Origin: Lentzea atacamensis
GTDB taxonomy: Bacteria > Actinomycetota > Actinomycetes > Mycobacteriales > Pseudonocardiaceae
NCBI RefSeq assembly: GCF_003269295.1
Contig: NZ_QLTT01000001.1
Coordinates: 1,507,635-1,571,634, forward strand
Direction: 5' to 3'
Length of the DNA stretch: 64,000 bases
Both the position numbers and the translations under genes were made by a program. This document shows, one piece after another, positions 53,471 to 62,433 of this stretch. How positions within the stretch are numbered: the first letter of the stretch is position 1; each line of letters starts with the position of its first letter. The notes under the pieces were generated by a model. That model worked only from the letters and a program-made list of their open reading frames with translations. It was not told the origin of the DNA and made no database searches.

Positions 53471-54870
53471 CCACCCACCCCGGTGTCGATCAACGGGCCG
53501 CACGAGTACCCGGACGCGGGCGCCAGCCGGGTCCACGTCCCGCCCTTCAGCTTGATCAGGGACATGCACGCCGACGTCCGCTTACCTCCGACGTCCTGCG
53601 GCGCGACCATCCCCTCGGCGGTGAAGTCGTGCACCCCGCGGACCTGCTCCAGCATCGCCTTGCGCGTCAGCTGCGGTCCGATCTTCGCGGCGAGCTGGAC
53701 GAACAACCGCGCGGCCGCCCACGCGAACATCCCGAAGTACGAGGGTGCCGCACCGGGCGCCACCCGCCCCAGCCACTGCTTGTACAGCGCTACCTGGGCG
53801 TTGTTCTCCTCGAACATCGCGCCGTTCGTGTAGACGACGGTGCCGTCGACCGCTGCCCCGCCCTGCCGCACGTACTGCGCGTCGTACGCGCTCGGGTCCG
53901 TGATGAACGCTTCCGGCGTGTACCCCTGCTGCCGCATGGCCTGCTGCAGCCGGACCGCGTACTGCGCCGACCCCATCCAGTACACGATCTTCGCGCCCGT
54001 CTCCTTGAGCTTGGCGACGTACGGCGCGTAGTTGACGTCCGCGATGTCGATCGCCTGCGTGTAGACGAACTTCAGTCCGCGCTGCTCCGCGGCTTTCTGC
54101 ATGCTGCGCGCGTTCTGCGAGCTCGCGTCGACGTTGAGGTAGAGGAACGACGCGGCGCCCGCGGCGTTCGGAAAGCTCGACTTGACCAGGTCCGGGTACG
54201 CCGAGGACACCAGGTTCACCACGTTGGACGCGACGCCGAAGCTCACCGGGGTGCGCTGCCGCTGCACCGTGACCGTCGAGGCCCGCAGGTCCGGGATGCC
54301 GCACCCGGTGGCGGCCGGTCCACCACCCTGGTCGAACCCCGACATCGAGCCGACGAGCGCGAACGCCTGCTCGCACGCCTGGGAGGTGGCCTGCTGGTCG
54401 CCGCCGCTGTCCGTCCGGGAGTCGAACGACACGAGCTTGAGCTTGCGGCCGCAGATCGCGCCCTGGGTGGCGTTGAAGTACTCGACGAACGCCTTCGTCC
54501 CCTGCTGCGCCGCCTGGAAGAGACCGGGCACCGGGCCACTGATGTCCGAGATGTTGGCGATGGTGATCTCGCCGGCGGTCACGCCCTTGTCCGTGGCGCC
54601 ACCGGTGCCCTGGCAGCCGCCCGCGATGCTGCCGGGCGGGTTCGGCTGCTTGTTCGGCTGCTGCGGGTTGTTGGCACCCGGCTGCCCCGCGGTGCCGTCG
54701 GTGCCGGCCACCCCGCCGTCCTCGTCGCCCGGCGCGGTGCCCTGCTGGGTCTCCGCTCCGCCGCCCAGAGGCACGGCGAGTGCCGCGCGTTGCTCGTCGG
54801 TGAGCCTGCTCCCGCACCCCGCGACCAACGCGCAGACCACTAACGCGATCAGCGCAACCCTGCGATGCAT
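53467..54870 (-). CDS. Branched-chain-type ABC substrate-binding lipoprotein
   Basis: 467 aa. A lipoprotein signal ends at ALVAGCGS, with Cys19 as lipidation site. A long Gly/Gln/Pro/Asn-rich linker (about 35-90) precedes the type I periplasmic-binding fold (about 95-455) with ITIANISDISGPVPGLFQAAQ and KLVSFDSRTDSGGDQQATS. Six or more Cys in the mature protein suggest disulfides. First gene of a six-gene unit. Two KstR-like boxes precede it. Confidence 0.9.
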   Translation of the reverse strand: MHRRVALIALVVCALVAGCGSRLTDEQRAALAVPLGGGAETQQGTAPGDEDGGVAGTDGTAGQPGANNPQQPNKQPNPPGSIAGGCQGTGGATDKGVTAGEITIANISDISGPVPGLFQAAQQGTKAFVEYFNATQGAICGRKLKLVSFDSRTDSGGDQQATSQACEQAFALVGSMSGFDQGGGPAATGCGIPDLRASTVTVQRQRTPVSFGVASNVVNLVSSAYPDLVKSSFPNAAGAASFLYLNVDASSQNARSMQKAAEQRGLKFVYTQAIDIADVNYAPYVAKLKETGAKIVYWMGSAQYAVRLQQAMRQQGYTPEAFITDPSAYDAQYVRQGGAAVDGTVVYTNGAMFEENNAQVALYKQWLGRVAPGAAPSYFGMFAWAAARLFVQLAAKIGPQLTRKAMLEQVRGVHDFTAEGMVAPQDVGGKRTSACMSLIKLKGGTWTRLAPASGYSCGPLIDTGVGG

Positions 54871-54950
54871 GCGGACGAACGCTAGGCCACTGCATCAATC
54901 CAGACCAGGCCGCCCACCAGCGATTTCACCCGTGTGGCCGACACGATTTC

Positions 54951-55044
54951 TAGAACAAGTTCTATTGGCAAAGGAATGCGGCGAACACCGTCACCAAACC
55001 GAAGTTACGTCGTTAGACCACCTCGGGCCAAAGAACACGTTCTA
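54951..55044 (-). promoter_or_regulatory. Two KstR-like boxes upstream of the ABC import operon
   Basis: TAGAACAAGTTCTA (54951-54964) fully fits the KstR pattern TNNAACNNGTTNNA and is a perfect 6-bp inverted repeat with 2-nt centre. A second box AAGAACACGTTCTA (55031-55044) fits except for its first base. Centres are 80 bp apart; the nearer box is about 87 bp before the binding-protein ATG. The second overlaps the stop codon of the SGNH gene. Confidence 0.6.
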
Positions 55045-55803
55045 GCTAGACGGTGGCAGCAGCTCTGGCCGGCGCGGGCGGATCACGTCGCCCGACGACT
55101 CACCGCGCAGCCGTCGCATCACCCACGGCACGACGTGTTCGCGCGCCCACCTCCAGTCCTCCGCCCGCCGGATCTTCCGGTCGACCAGCGGAGCCCTGCC
55201 GAGCACCGTCCGCTCCAGGGAGTGCGCAACCCCGAGACCGTCGAGCACGGCGATGGCGACCTCGTGGTGACCCAGCTCGTTCAGGTGCAGCCGGTCCGGA
55301 GACCACATACGACGGTCACGCAGCTGCCGCATCGCCCACATGTCGACCAGCACGCACGAGTGCTCCGCGGCGATCGCGCGCACGTGCTCGTTGTAGATGG
55401 CCACGCGACCACGCATCTTGCGGAACACCGGGTCGTCGGCCCCGTCGACACCCGTGAAGAGGATGACGCGCGCGCCGGCCTCGACCGTGCGCGCCACCGC
55501 GTCGCGGTAACGGCGCATCAACGCGTCGATGTTCACCTTCGGCCGCATGAGGTCGTTGCCGCCCGCGTAGAGCGAGACGAGATCCGGGTTCATCGCGAGA
55601 GCGCGCTCAAGCTGCTCACCCAGGATCTGCGGCAGCAACCGGCCGCGCACAGCCAGGTTGGCGTAGGTGAACTCCGGATCGGCGGCACCCAGGACGTCGG
55701 CGACGCGGTCGGCCCATCCGCGCACACCGTTCGGACGGCCAGCGTCTTCGTCGCCCACTCCTTCGGTGAACGAGTCCCCCAACGCCACAAAACGCTTGCT
55801 CAT
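55042..55803 (-). CDS. Cytoplasmic-type SGNH/GDSL hydrolase
   Basis: 253 aa, no signal peptide. The blocks are FVALGDSFTEGVGD (Ser), AVRGRLLPQI (Gly), SLYAGGNDLMRP (Asn) and DRLHLNELGHHEVA (His). The form resembles the abundant actinobacterial intracellular SGNH esterases. Activity on acyl or acetyl esters is assumed; the substrate is unknown. The ATG at 55803 opens the homologous region. The stop lies under the second KstR-like box, only 171 bp from the ABC operon on the same strand. Confidence 0.9.
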   Translation of the reverse strand: MSKRFVALGDSFTEGVGDEDAGRPNGVRGWADRVADVLGAADPEFTYANLAVRGRLLPQILGEQLERALAMNPDLVSLYAGGNDLMRPKVNIDALMRRYRDAVARTVEAGARVILFTGVDGADDPVFRKMRGRVAIYNEHVRAIAAEHSCVLVDMWAMRQLRDRRMWSPDRLHLNELGHHEVAIAVLDGLGVAHSLERTVLGRAPLVDRKIRRAEDWRWAREHVVPWVMRRLRGESSGDVIRPRRPELLPPSS

Positions 55804-55930
55804 GCTCAGGACTTTAGGTCGCGCGTCATGACCGAGGTTGCGCGGGGATGGATAACGTTTCGATAACGCCAGGGTCTCGAACTGAGGCGGGCTCCCGCTT
55901 TCGGCCGTAGTCCCGATCGTGCGACTCCCC
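55804..55930. other. Divergent spacer with a GATAACG direct repeat
   Basis: 127 bp between the SGNH and DUF4142 genes. GATAACG occurs at 55851 and again, preceded by C, at 55862 (11-bp shift, about one helical turn). This may be a regulator site; no matching known box is recalled. Confidence 0.4.
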
Positions 55931-56830
55931 ATGAACTTGGCAACGCCGACGCGACTCCTCGTCGCGCTGGCCGGCTGTGCGCTGGCCGTGCTGCTCAACA
56001 CCGGGATCGCGATCGGCCAGCCCCCCAATCCCTCGACCCCCATCTCGACCCCGCCGCCCGGAAGTGGCGGAACGGGCGACGAGGTCGTGCAGACCCAGTG
56101 GGGCCCGCTCGGACCCGCCGACCGGGACTTCATGAACCGGGTCAAGCAGGCCGGGCTGTGGGAGAAACCCGCGGGCGACAAGGGCAGGGCCAAGCGGCCG
56201 GACCAGCCCAAGATCCTGGAAGCCTGCAAGCACCTCATCGAGGGCCACACGCTGCTGGACAACGTGGTGAACCGGGCGGGCGTCCTGCTCGGGCACACGC
56301 TGCCCACGGAGGCCTCCGACGAGCAAAAGGGCTGGCTGGCCGAAATGGACGCGGCGAACGGCGACGAGTTCGACGCCGTCTTCGCCAACCGGCTCCGGGC
56401 GGCGCACGGCAAGGTCTACGCCTATGCCGCGCAGATCCGGGCGGGCACCAAGAACGAACTCATCCGCATCCTGTCCACACAGGCGATGATCACCGTCTTC
56501 GACCACATGAAGGTGCTCGAGGACACCGGTCGTGTCGACTTCGCCGGCCTGGAGTCCCCGCAGCCGCTCGCACCACCGACGGCTGCCGCCGGGGCACCGG
56601 AACCCACGGGCGAGAACGGCAACAGCGCGGACGCTTCCACGAACCCGACCGACGGTGTGATCCCGACCGTGCCGGAGGGCACCAGGTTCACCCGCACCGC
56701 CGAGCAAGGCGTGTTCGGTGACAACAACGGCGTCTTCTTCGGCGCCATAGCGGTGCTCGCGCTCGCGCTGGTGGGGATGCGCATGATCTCCCGATCCAAG
56801 AAGACAAGACGCAAATCTCGTTCGTTCTGA
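55931..56830 (+). CDS. DUF4142-type exported protein with C-terminal anchor
   Basis: 299 aa. Signal peptide (about 5-29). The core (about 55-200) follows the DUF4142 pattern: LGPADRDFMNRVKQAGLWEKP, two His-containing helices (HLIEGHTLLDNVVNRAGVLLGHTLP), then EMDAANGDEFDAVFANRLRAAHGKVYAYAAQ. A Pro/Ala-rich stretch precedes a hydrophobic helix (about 274-292) and a basic tail (SKKTRRKSRS). DUF4142 resembles ferritin-like four-helix bundles of unknown role. ATG 55931 is preferred to GTG 55919. The DUF1996 gene follows on the same strand. Confidence 0.82.
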   Translation: MNLATPTRLLVALAGCALAVLLNTGIAIGQPPNPSTPISTPPPGSGGTGDEVVQTQWGPLGPADRDFMNRVKQAGLWEKPAGDKGRAKRPDQPKILEACKHLIEGHTLLDNVVNRAGVLLGHTLPTEASDEQKGWLAEMDAANGDEFDAVFANRLRAAHGKVYAYAAQIRAGTKNELIRILSTQAMITVFDHMKVLEDTGRVDFAGLESPQPLAPPTAAAGAPEPTGENGNSADASTNPTDGVIPTVPEGTRFTRTAEQGVFGDNNGVFFGAIAVLALALVGMRMISRSKKTRRKSRSF

Positions 56831-56915
56831 AAACGCACACCCGTTCAACCGAAGACAGCGGCTCACCGCCGTCAGCTTCAGCATGCCGTTTTATCGGACT
56901 ACCACGAGGTGGCAA

Positions 56916-58376
56916 ATGGCTTTTCACCGTAGGAAATCCACGATCTGGCTGACGGCCGCAGCAGCGGCGATGGCCCTGGTCGCTGGCGGTGCCGCGGTGG
57001 TGGCCATCAGTTCTTCTGATGGCGCCGCGCTCGCCGACGGGGCTGACAAATCGCAGTTCGTCGACATCACCAAGGTGAAGCCGAACGTCAAGAAACCAAA
57101 ACCGGAGAACGACGCCACCACGGGTACGTTCACCGTGGACTGCGGCCGGAACGAGAACGGGCACTTCAACCCGGACAACTTCATCGCGCAGCCCGGTGTC
57201 CGCAACGGTGCCCAGCACCTGCACGACTACGTCGGCAACCTGTCCACCAACGCGGACTCCAACAACAAGTCGCTCCAGGCGGCCGGCACCACCTGCAAGA
57301 ACGGTGACAAGTCCGCCTACTTCTGGCCCGTCGTGCGCATCAACGACGGTGCGGAGGAAGGCGAGGGCCAGGAGCAGCAGCCGCCGAAGAAGGACGACAA
57401 GGCGCAGCAGGAGAAGGACAAGGCCGCCAAGGACGCGGCCCGCCTCGAGTGCCCCGACGTCGCCTCCCGGCTCTCCGAGGACGTGCCGAACGGCGCCCAG
57501 GCGGAGATCGACAGGGAGCTCGCGAACATCGAGAAGGTCACCGACGAGGCCGAGAAGAAGCTCGAGCAGACCAAGGCCCAGGACGTCAACAACATCATCG
57601 TCGGCCCGACGCGGGAGAAGCGCGCCGCGATCCTGAACCGGATGATGCTCGCGTTCAGCCGCCAGGGTCAGCAGGCTCCCGACCTGAACCCGGCCGCCGC
57701 CTGCGCGGTCAAGGAGCAGGGCAAGGCCGCCGCTCTCGACAACGGCGCCGAGAACAACAACGAAGCCCAGGCCGAGGGCCTCGAGAACAAGAAGAACCAG
57801 AACAACCCCGAGGAGAACGCGAACAACGAGCTCCCGGGCAACGAGGGCGAGATCCAGCGTCCCGAGGTCGTCGACCTGACCTTCCGCGGTTCCCCGACCG
57901 GCAAGGTCGTCGCGATGCCGAAGTTCCTCCGCGTCCTCTACGGCGACGCCAAGGTCTCGACCAACGGCACCAAGAACGCCAAGGACTCGTGGACCTGCAC
58001 GGGCTTCGAGGACAAGGTGCTGATGAACAAGTACCCGATCTGCCCGCAGGGCTCGAAGGTCAAGCGCATCCACGACTTCCCGAGCTGCTGGGACGGCAAG
58101 AACATCGACTCGGCCAACCACCGCGACCACATCGTGTTCCCGGACCAGAACGGCAAGTGCAAGAAGGGCTTCAAGGCCGTTCCCCAGCTGCGCATCTCGC
58201 TGACCTACAACATCCCCAGGGAGATCCAGCAGCAGGGCCGGTACGCGGTCGACGCGTTCCCGGAGGAGGAGCACAACCCGTTCTCCGACCACGACGACTT
58301 CGCGAACGTGATGTCGCAGCAGATCATGAACCGCCTGGTCAACTGCGTGAACACCGGCAAGAAGTGCCGCGAGTGA
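56916..58376 (+). CDS. DUF1996 protein split by a coiled-coil insertion
   Basis: 486 aa. A signal or anchor helix (about 8-30) is followed by the first part of DUF1996 (FNPDNFIAQPGVRNGAQHLHDYVGN, AYFWPVVRIND). Then come about 170 residues (about 148-318) rich in Glu, Lys, Gln and Asn with long helices, which lack any DUF1996 feature. The domain resumes at VVAMPKFLRVLYGDAK and closes with IHDFPSCWDGKNI, NHRDHIVFPD and NGKCKKGF. DUF1996 is common in secreted fungal and actinobacterial proteins, with unknown function. ATG 56916 has GAGGTGG 4 nt upstream. Confidence 0.85.
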   Translation: MAFHRRKSTIWLTAAAAAMALVAGGAAVVAISSSDGAALADGADKSQFVDITKVKPNVKKPKPENDATTGTFTVDCGRNENGHFNPDNFIAQPGVRNGAQHLHDYVGNLSTNADSNNKSLQAAGTTCKNGDKSAYFWPVVRINDGAEEGEGQEQQPPKKDDKAQQEKDKAAKDAARLECPDVASRLSEDVPNGAQAEIDRELANIEKVTDEAEKKLEQTKAQDVNNIIVGPTREKRAAILNRMMLAFSRQGQQAPDLNPAAACAVKEQGKAAALDNGAENNNEAQAEGLENKKNQNNPEENANNELPGNEGEIQRPEVVDLTFRGSPTGKVVAMPKFLRVLYGDAKVSTNGTKNAKDSWTCTGFEDKVLMNKYPICPQGSKVKRIHDFPSCWDGKNIDSANHRDHIVFPDQNGKCKKGFKAVPQLRISLTYNIPREIQQQGRYAVDAFPEEEHNPFSDHDDFANVMSQQIMNRLVNCVNTGKKCRE

Positions 58377-58395
58377 CGCGCTGACCGTCTGACCG

Positions 58396-58433
58396 AAGTC
58401 CCCCCGGTGCACCTCCCGCGCACCGGGGGACTT
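58396..58433 (+). terminator. Intrinsic-type terminator after the DUF1996 gene
   Basis: AAGTCCCCC-C-GGTGC pairs with GCACCGGGGGACTT (58420-58433) with one bulged C and a 9-nt loop (58411-58419); TTTCG follows. Strong G-C stem 20 nt after the stop codon. Confidence 0.8.
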
Positions 58434-58462
58434 TCGTTGTCCCGCTGGGAGATTCCCGCGGC

Positions 58463-58468
58463 TAACCT
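58463..58468 (+). promoter_or_regulatory. Leaderless-type -10 element for the NADAR-like gene
   Basis: TAACCT fits TANNNT and lies 7 nt before the ATG at 58476. No SD is seen. The same GGCTAAC context recurs before ilvD. Confidence 0.45.
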
Positions 58469-58475
58469 GGCGCGC

Positions 58476-59525
58476 ATGATGGCGAGATCACGGCGGACCT
58501 GGCGCGATGTGGACGGCGAGCGGATCGAGGGGACCTGGCGGCACGCCTTCGTCCGCAACGGGGACAGGCACTACCTCACCGATCTGTTCATCTACGCCGA
58601 CGGGCTGGTCGACTGCTGGGGACTGGTCACACTCGACGAGTTCGCCGCCAAGCTCGCCTCGGGGTGGGTGGCGACCGAACTCCCGGACGGAGCAGAGGCG
58701 TCGGCGTTCCACGTCGCCACGTGGAAGTTCGCCGAACCGCAGGCCGCGCTGACCGCCGACATGCTCTACGGCGAGGTCCTCGACGAGATCGACCGGCTCA
58801 ACAACAGGCCGGACTCCACGGCGCGCTGCCTCGCGGCGGTCGACGTCTTCCTCGACCAGCAGGACGAGGACAGCCGGGCGGCCGTGCGCGCGGCGTACCA
58901 CGCCATCCCCGAGCACCTGCGGATCTACGCGCTCGGCGACATGGACCGCAGGGACTGGCCGTTGCGGGTGCTCGCGGCAGGGCCGGGCAACCCCTACTCC
59001 TGGCAGGACGAGGACAAGCTCGTCTCCAAGAAGGAACACGCCGCGGCGCTGCGCTACTTCGAAGGTCTCCGCAGGCAGCGCCGTGCGGCGCCAACGCCTG
59101 CAGAACCGGCCGAGACCAGCATCGTGATCAGCCACACCAACCACACCGTGCCGGGCGGATGGCCGGAGAATCCCGGAATCCTCGTGCTGCGCAACGAGTT
59201 CCCCGCACCCGTCACCGTCGGCGCGCAGATCCACCCGAGCGTCGCCGACGCCTACGAGGCCGTCGCGGCGAACGTACCGGCGCAGGCGCGGACGGCGGTC
59301 ATGGCGGAGTTGCTGCGCCTCAAGTTCGCCCAGCACCCCGAGCTCGCCGAGACGCTGACGGCCACCGGCACCGCACGGTTGGTCTACGCCGACTCGTCGG
59401 CGTTCTGGGGGCAGCACAGCACGGAGGGCCGGAACTGGCTCGGACGGCTGCTGGAGCTGGTCCGGTCCGAACTGGCTGTTCCCGACCACGACCTGTTCAC
59501 CAGCCTGAACCTTGTTCCGGAATGA
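58476..59525 (+). CDS. Two-domain protein with a C-terminal NADAR-like domain
   Basis: 349 aa, cytoplasmic. The N-terminal domain (about 15-185) is unrecognised: GTWRHAFVRNGDRHYLTDLFIY, a beta-rich start, then a helical part DMLYGEVLDEIDRLNN. A proline/glutamate linker follows. The C-terminal domain (about 225-345) matches the NADAR (DUF1768) pattern: PGILVLRNEFPAPVTVG, an early A-Y helix (SVADAYEAVAA), LLRLKFAQHPELAETLTATG, the FWGQHS block and the terminal GRNWLGRLLELVRSEL. NADAR domains cleave N-glycosidic bonds in riboflavin intermediates or remove ADP-ribose from guanine. The classic WxxG/E residues need structural comparison. A -10-like TAACCT stands 7 nt before the ATG. Confidence 0.75.
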   Translation: MMARSRRTWRDVDGERIEGTWRHAFVRNGDRHYLTDLFIYADGLVDCWGLVTLDEFAAKLASGWVATELPDGAEASAFHVATWKFAEPQAALTADMLYGEVLDEIDRLNNRPDSTARCLAAVDVFLDQQDEDSRAAVRAAYHAIPEHLRIYALGDMDRRDWPLRVLAAGPGNPYSWQDEDKLVSKKEHAAALRYFEGLRRQRRAAPTPAEPAETSIVISHTNHTVPGGWPENPGILVLRNEFPAPVTVGAQIHPSVADAYEAVAANVPAQARTAVMAELLRLKFAQHPELAETLTATGTARLVYADSSAFWGQHSTEGRNWLGRLLELVRSELAVPDHDLFTSLNLVPE

Positions 59526-59561
59526 TTGACCGCAAAGGTATAGACCACTGACACTGGCGGC

Positions 59562-60734
59562 ATGGTCACCCGTTCCTGCGCGGTGCTGATCGCACTGCTG
59601 GCAACGCTGCTAGTACCGGTCACCGGCCCGTCCGCCACGGCGGCACCGGTGACGTTCGTCCACCCCGGAGTCGGGGTCTCCCGTCCGCAGCTCGACTTCA
59701 TCCGCGCCAAGGTCCAGGCCGGTGCCCAGCCGTGGAAGCTCGCCTACGACCGCATGATGGCGAGCTCGTACGCCTCCCTGTCCCGCGTCCCGAAGCCGAG
59801 AGCGATCGTGGAGTGCGGCCCCTACACGAACCCGAACCACGGCTGCACCGACGAGCGCCAGGACGCGCTCGCCGCGTACACGCTCTCGCTGGCCTGGTAC
59901 ATCACCCGTGACAACCGGTACGCGACCAAGGCCATCGAGATCATGGACGCCTGGTCGGCCACCATCCAGGACCACACCAACTCCAACGCCCCGCTGCAGA
60001 CCGCGTGGTCGGCTTCCTCGTGGCCCAAAGCCGCCGAGATCATCAAGCACGTCCACGGGAACTGGCCCAACAGCGGCCGGTTCGGCACCATGCTGCGCAA
60101 CGTCTACCTGCCGGAGATCGCGAACGGCCGCGCGAACACCAACGGCAACTGGGAACTCAGCATGATGGAGGCGTCGCTCGGCATCGCGGTGTTCCTGGAG
60201 GACAGGGCCGCCTACGACAAGGCCGTCGGCATCTTCCGCACCCGGATCCAGGCCTACATCTACCTCACGACCGACGGAGCGCTGCCGAAGACGCCGCCGG
60301 GCAGCGGGATCGACACCAGGGCCGAGATCATCTCTTACTGGCACAACCAGTCCACGTTCGTCGACGGGCTGACCCAGGAGACCTGCCGGGACTTCGCGCA
60401 CACCGGGTACGGGCTCGCGGCCGCCGCGCACTTCGCCGAGACCGCGCGGCACCAGGGGCAGGACATCTGGGGGGAGATCAGGGAGCGCATGCGGCACGCG
60501 TGGGGCCTGCACACCAAGTACCAGAACGGCACGCCGGTGCCGTCGTGGCTGTGCGGCGGCTCGTACAGCCGCGAGCTCGGGCCCACCCCGGAGGTGTCGT
60601 TCAACGCGCTGCACACGCGGCTGGGCATCGCGATGTCGAACACCCAGCTCTACACCGAGTCACATCGTCCACACGGGACCGACAACCTGTTCATCGCCTG
60701 GGAGACCCTCACCCACGCGGCGAACCCGGCCTGA
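59562..60734 (+). CDS. Secreted alginate lyase-like protein (PL5-type fold)
   Basis: 390 aa. Signal peptide about 28 residues (ending ATA-AP). The (alpha/alpha) toroid shows VHPGVGVSRPQLDFIRAKV, the His/Asn cluster NTNGNWELSMMEASLGIAVF, YWHNQSTFVDGLTQETCRDFAHTGYGL, all consistent with the alginate_lyase family. The substrate could be alginate or another uronate polymer. It follows the NADAR-like gene by 36 nt with its own TATAGA motif about 19 nt upstream, and precedes ilvD. It is the third secreted polysaccharide-active enzyme in the window. Confidence 0.85.
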   Translation: MVTRSCAVLIALLATLLVPVTGPSATAAPVTFVHPGVGVSRPQLDFIRAKVQAGAQPWKLAYDRMMASSYASLSRVPKPRAIVECGPYTNPNHGCTDERQDALAAYTLSLAWYITRDNRYATKAIEIMDAWSATIQDHTNSNAPLQTAWSASSWPKAAEIIKHVHGNWPNSGRFGTMLRNVYLPEIANGRANTNGNWELSMMEASLGIAVFLEDRAAYDKAVGIFRTRIQAYIYLTTDGALPKTPPGSGIDTRAEIISYWHNQSTFVDGLTQETCRDFAHTGYGLAAAAHFAETARHQGQDIWGEIRERMRHAWGLHTKYQNGTPVPSWLCGGSYSRELGPTPEVSFNALHTRLGIAMSNTQLYTESHRPHGTDNLFIAWETLTHAANPA

Positions 60735-60741
60735 CAAGGGC

Positions 60742-60747
60742 TAACGT
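60742..60747 (+). promoter_or_regulatory. Leaderless-type -10 element for ilvD
   Basis: TAACGT lies 6 nt before the ATG at 60754, in the same GGCTAAC context as at 58461. No SD is present. Confidence 0.5.
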
Positions 60748-60753
60748 GCCCGC

Positions 60754-62433
60754 ATGACAGACGTGAAGCCACGCAGCCGGGACGTCACCGACGGCCTGGA
60801 GCGCACCGCCGCGCGCGGGATGCTCCGGGCCGTCGGCATGGGTGACGAGGACTGGGAGAAGCCGCAGATCGGTGTTGCCTCGTCGTGGAACGAGATCACG
60901 CCGTGCAACCTGTCGCTGGACCGCCTCGCCAAGGCGTCGAAGGACGGGGTGCACGCGGCGGGCGGGTACCCGCTGGAGTTCGGCACGATCTCGGTGTCGG
61001 ACGGCATCTCGATGGGCCACGAGGGCATGCACTTCTCGCTGGTCTCGCGGGAGGTGATCGCCGACAGCGTCGAGACGGTGATGCAGGCCGAGCGGCTCGA
61101 CGGCTCGGTGCTGCTGGCCGGGTGCGACAAGTCGTTGCCCGGCATGCTGATGGCCGCGGCCCGGCTCGACCTGGCGAGCGTGTTCCTCTACGCCGGGTCG
61201 ATCCTGCCGGGCCGGGTCACGCTGACCGACGGCACCGAGAAGGAAGTCACGATCATCGACGCCTTCGAGGCGGTCGGGGCCTGCGCTCGCGGGCTCATGA
61301 GCCGCGAGGACGTCGACCTGATCGAACGCGCGATCTGCCCCGGCGAGGGCGCCTGCGGCGGCATGTACACGGCGAACACGATGGCCAGCGCGGCCGAAGC
61401 GCTGGGCATGTCGCTGCCCGGCAGTGCCGCTCCCCCGGCCACCGACCGGCGGCGGGACGGGTTCGCGCGCAGGTCCGGCCAGGCCGTGGTCGAAATGCTC
61501 CGCAAGGGCATCACCGCGCGGCAGATCATGACGCGCGAGGCGTTCGAGAACGCGATCGCCGTCGTGATGGCGTTCGGCGGCTCCACCAACGCGGTGCTGC
61601 ACCTGCTCGCGATCGCGCACGAGGCCGGGGTCGAGCTCACCCTGGACGACTTCAGCCGCATCGGCTCGCGCGTGCCGCACCTGGCCGACGTGAAGCCGTT
61701 CGGGCGGCACGTGATGACCGACGTCGACCGCATCGGCGGTGTGCCCGTGGTGATGAAGGCGCTGCTGGACGCCGGTCTGCTGCACGGCGACTGCCTCACC
61801 GTCACCGGCCGCACCGTCGCCGAGAACCTCGCCGACATCGCCCCGCCCGACCCCGACGGTCTCGTCCTGCGAGCTCTCGACAAGCCCATCCACCACACCG
61901 GCGGCATCACGATCCTGAAGGGCTCGCTGGCGCCGGAAGGTGCCGTGGTCAAGTCGGCCGGCTTCGACTCGGACGTCTTCACCGGCACCGCGCGGGTGTT
62001 CGACCGCGAACGCGCCGCGATGGACGCGCTCGAGGACGGCACGATCACCGCGGGCGACGTCGTGGTGATCCGCTACGAGGGCCCCAAGGGCGGGCCGGGC
62101 ATGCGCGAGATGCTCGCCATCACCGCGGCGATCAAGGGCGCGGGCCTCGGCAAGGACGTCCTGCTGCTCACCGACGGCCGCTTCTCCGGCGGCACCACGG
62201 GTCTGTGCGTCGGCCACGTGGCACCGGAGGCGGTCGACGGCGGCCCCATCGCGTTCGTGCGCGACGGCGACCAGATCACGCTGAACGTCGCCGAGGGCAC
62301 GCTCGACGTCCACGCCGACCTGGAGAGCCGGCGCGAAGGCTGGGCGCCGCTGCCCCCGCGCTACGAACGCGGCGTGCTCGCCAAGTACGCGAAGCTGGTG
62401 GGCTCGGCTTCACGCGGGGCGGTCTGCGACTAG
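60754..62433 (+). CDS. ilvD: Dihydroxy-acid dehydratase
   Basis: 559 aa. It dehydrates 2,3-dihydroxy-isovalerate and its methylvalerate homologue in valine, isoleucine and leucine synthesis. Iron-sulfur ligands are visible: Cys in ITPCNLSLD, in [10 protein letters not shown], and in [14 protein letters not shown]. Other family blocks are [49 protein letters not shown] and [19 protein letters not shown]. Length matches the short actinobacterial form. Translation seems leaderless (TAACGT 6 nt upstream). Its 3' end overlaps the convergent LysR gene by 24 nt. Confidence 0.95.
   Translation: MTDVKPRSRDVTDGLERTAARGMLRAVGMGDEDWEKPQIGVASSWNEITPCNLSLDRLAKASKDGVHAAGGYPLEFGTISVSDGISMGHEGMHFSLVSREVIADSVETVMQAERLDGSVLLAGCDKSLPGMLMAAARLDLASVFLYAGSILPGRVTLTDGTEKEVTIIDAFEAVGACARGLMSREDVDLIERAICPGEGACGGMYTANTMASAAEALGMSLPGSAAPPATDRRRDGFARRSGQAVVEMLRKGITARQIMTREAFENAIAVVMAFGGSTNAVLHLLAIAHEAGVELTLDDFSRIGSRVPHLADVKPFGRHVMTDVDRIGGVPVVMKALLDAGLLHGDCLTVTGRTVAENLADIAPPDPDGLVLRALDKPIHHTGGITILKGSLAPEGAVVKSAGFDSDVFTGTARVFDRERAAMDALEDGTITAGDVVVIRYEGPKGGPGMREMLAITAAIKGAGLGKDVLLLTDGRFSGGTTGLCVGHVAPEAVDGGPIAFVRDGDQITLNVAEGTLDVHADLESRREGWAPLPPRYERGVLAKYAKLVGSASRGAVCD

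Noticed and set aside
56688-58412. A 574-codon frame antisense to the DUF1996 gene, rich in Leu/Val
   Set aside because: It looks membrane-like only because it is the complement of Glu/Lys/Asn codons. No start signal; the DUF1996 frame has a clear SD and domain.
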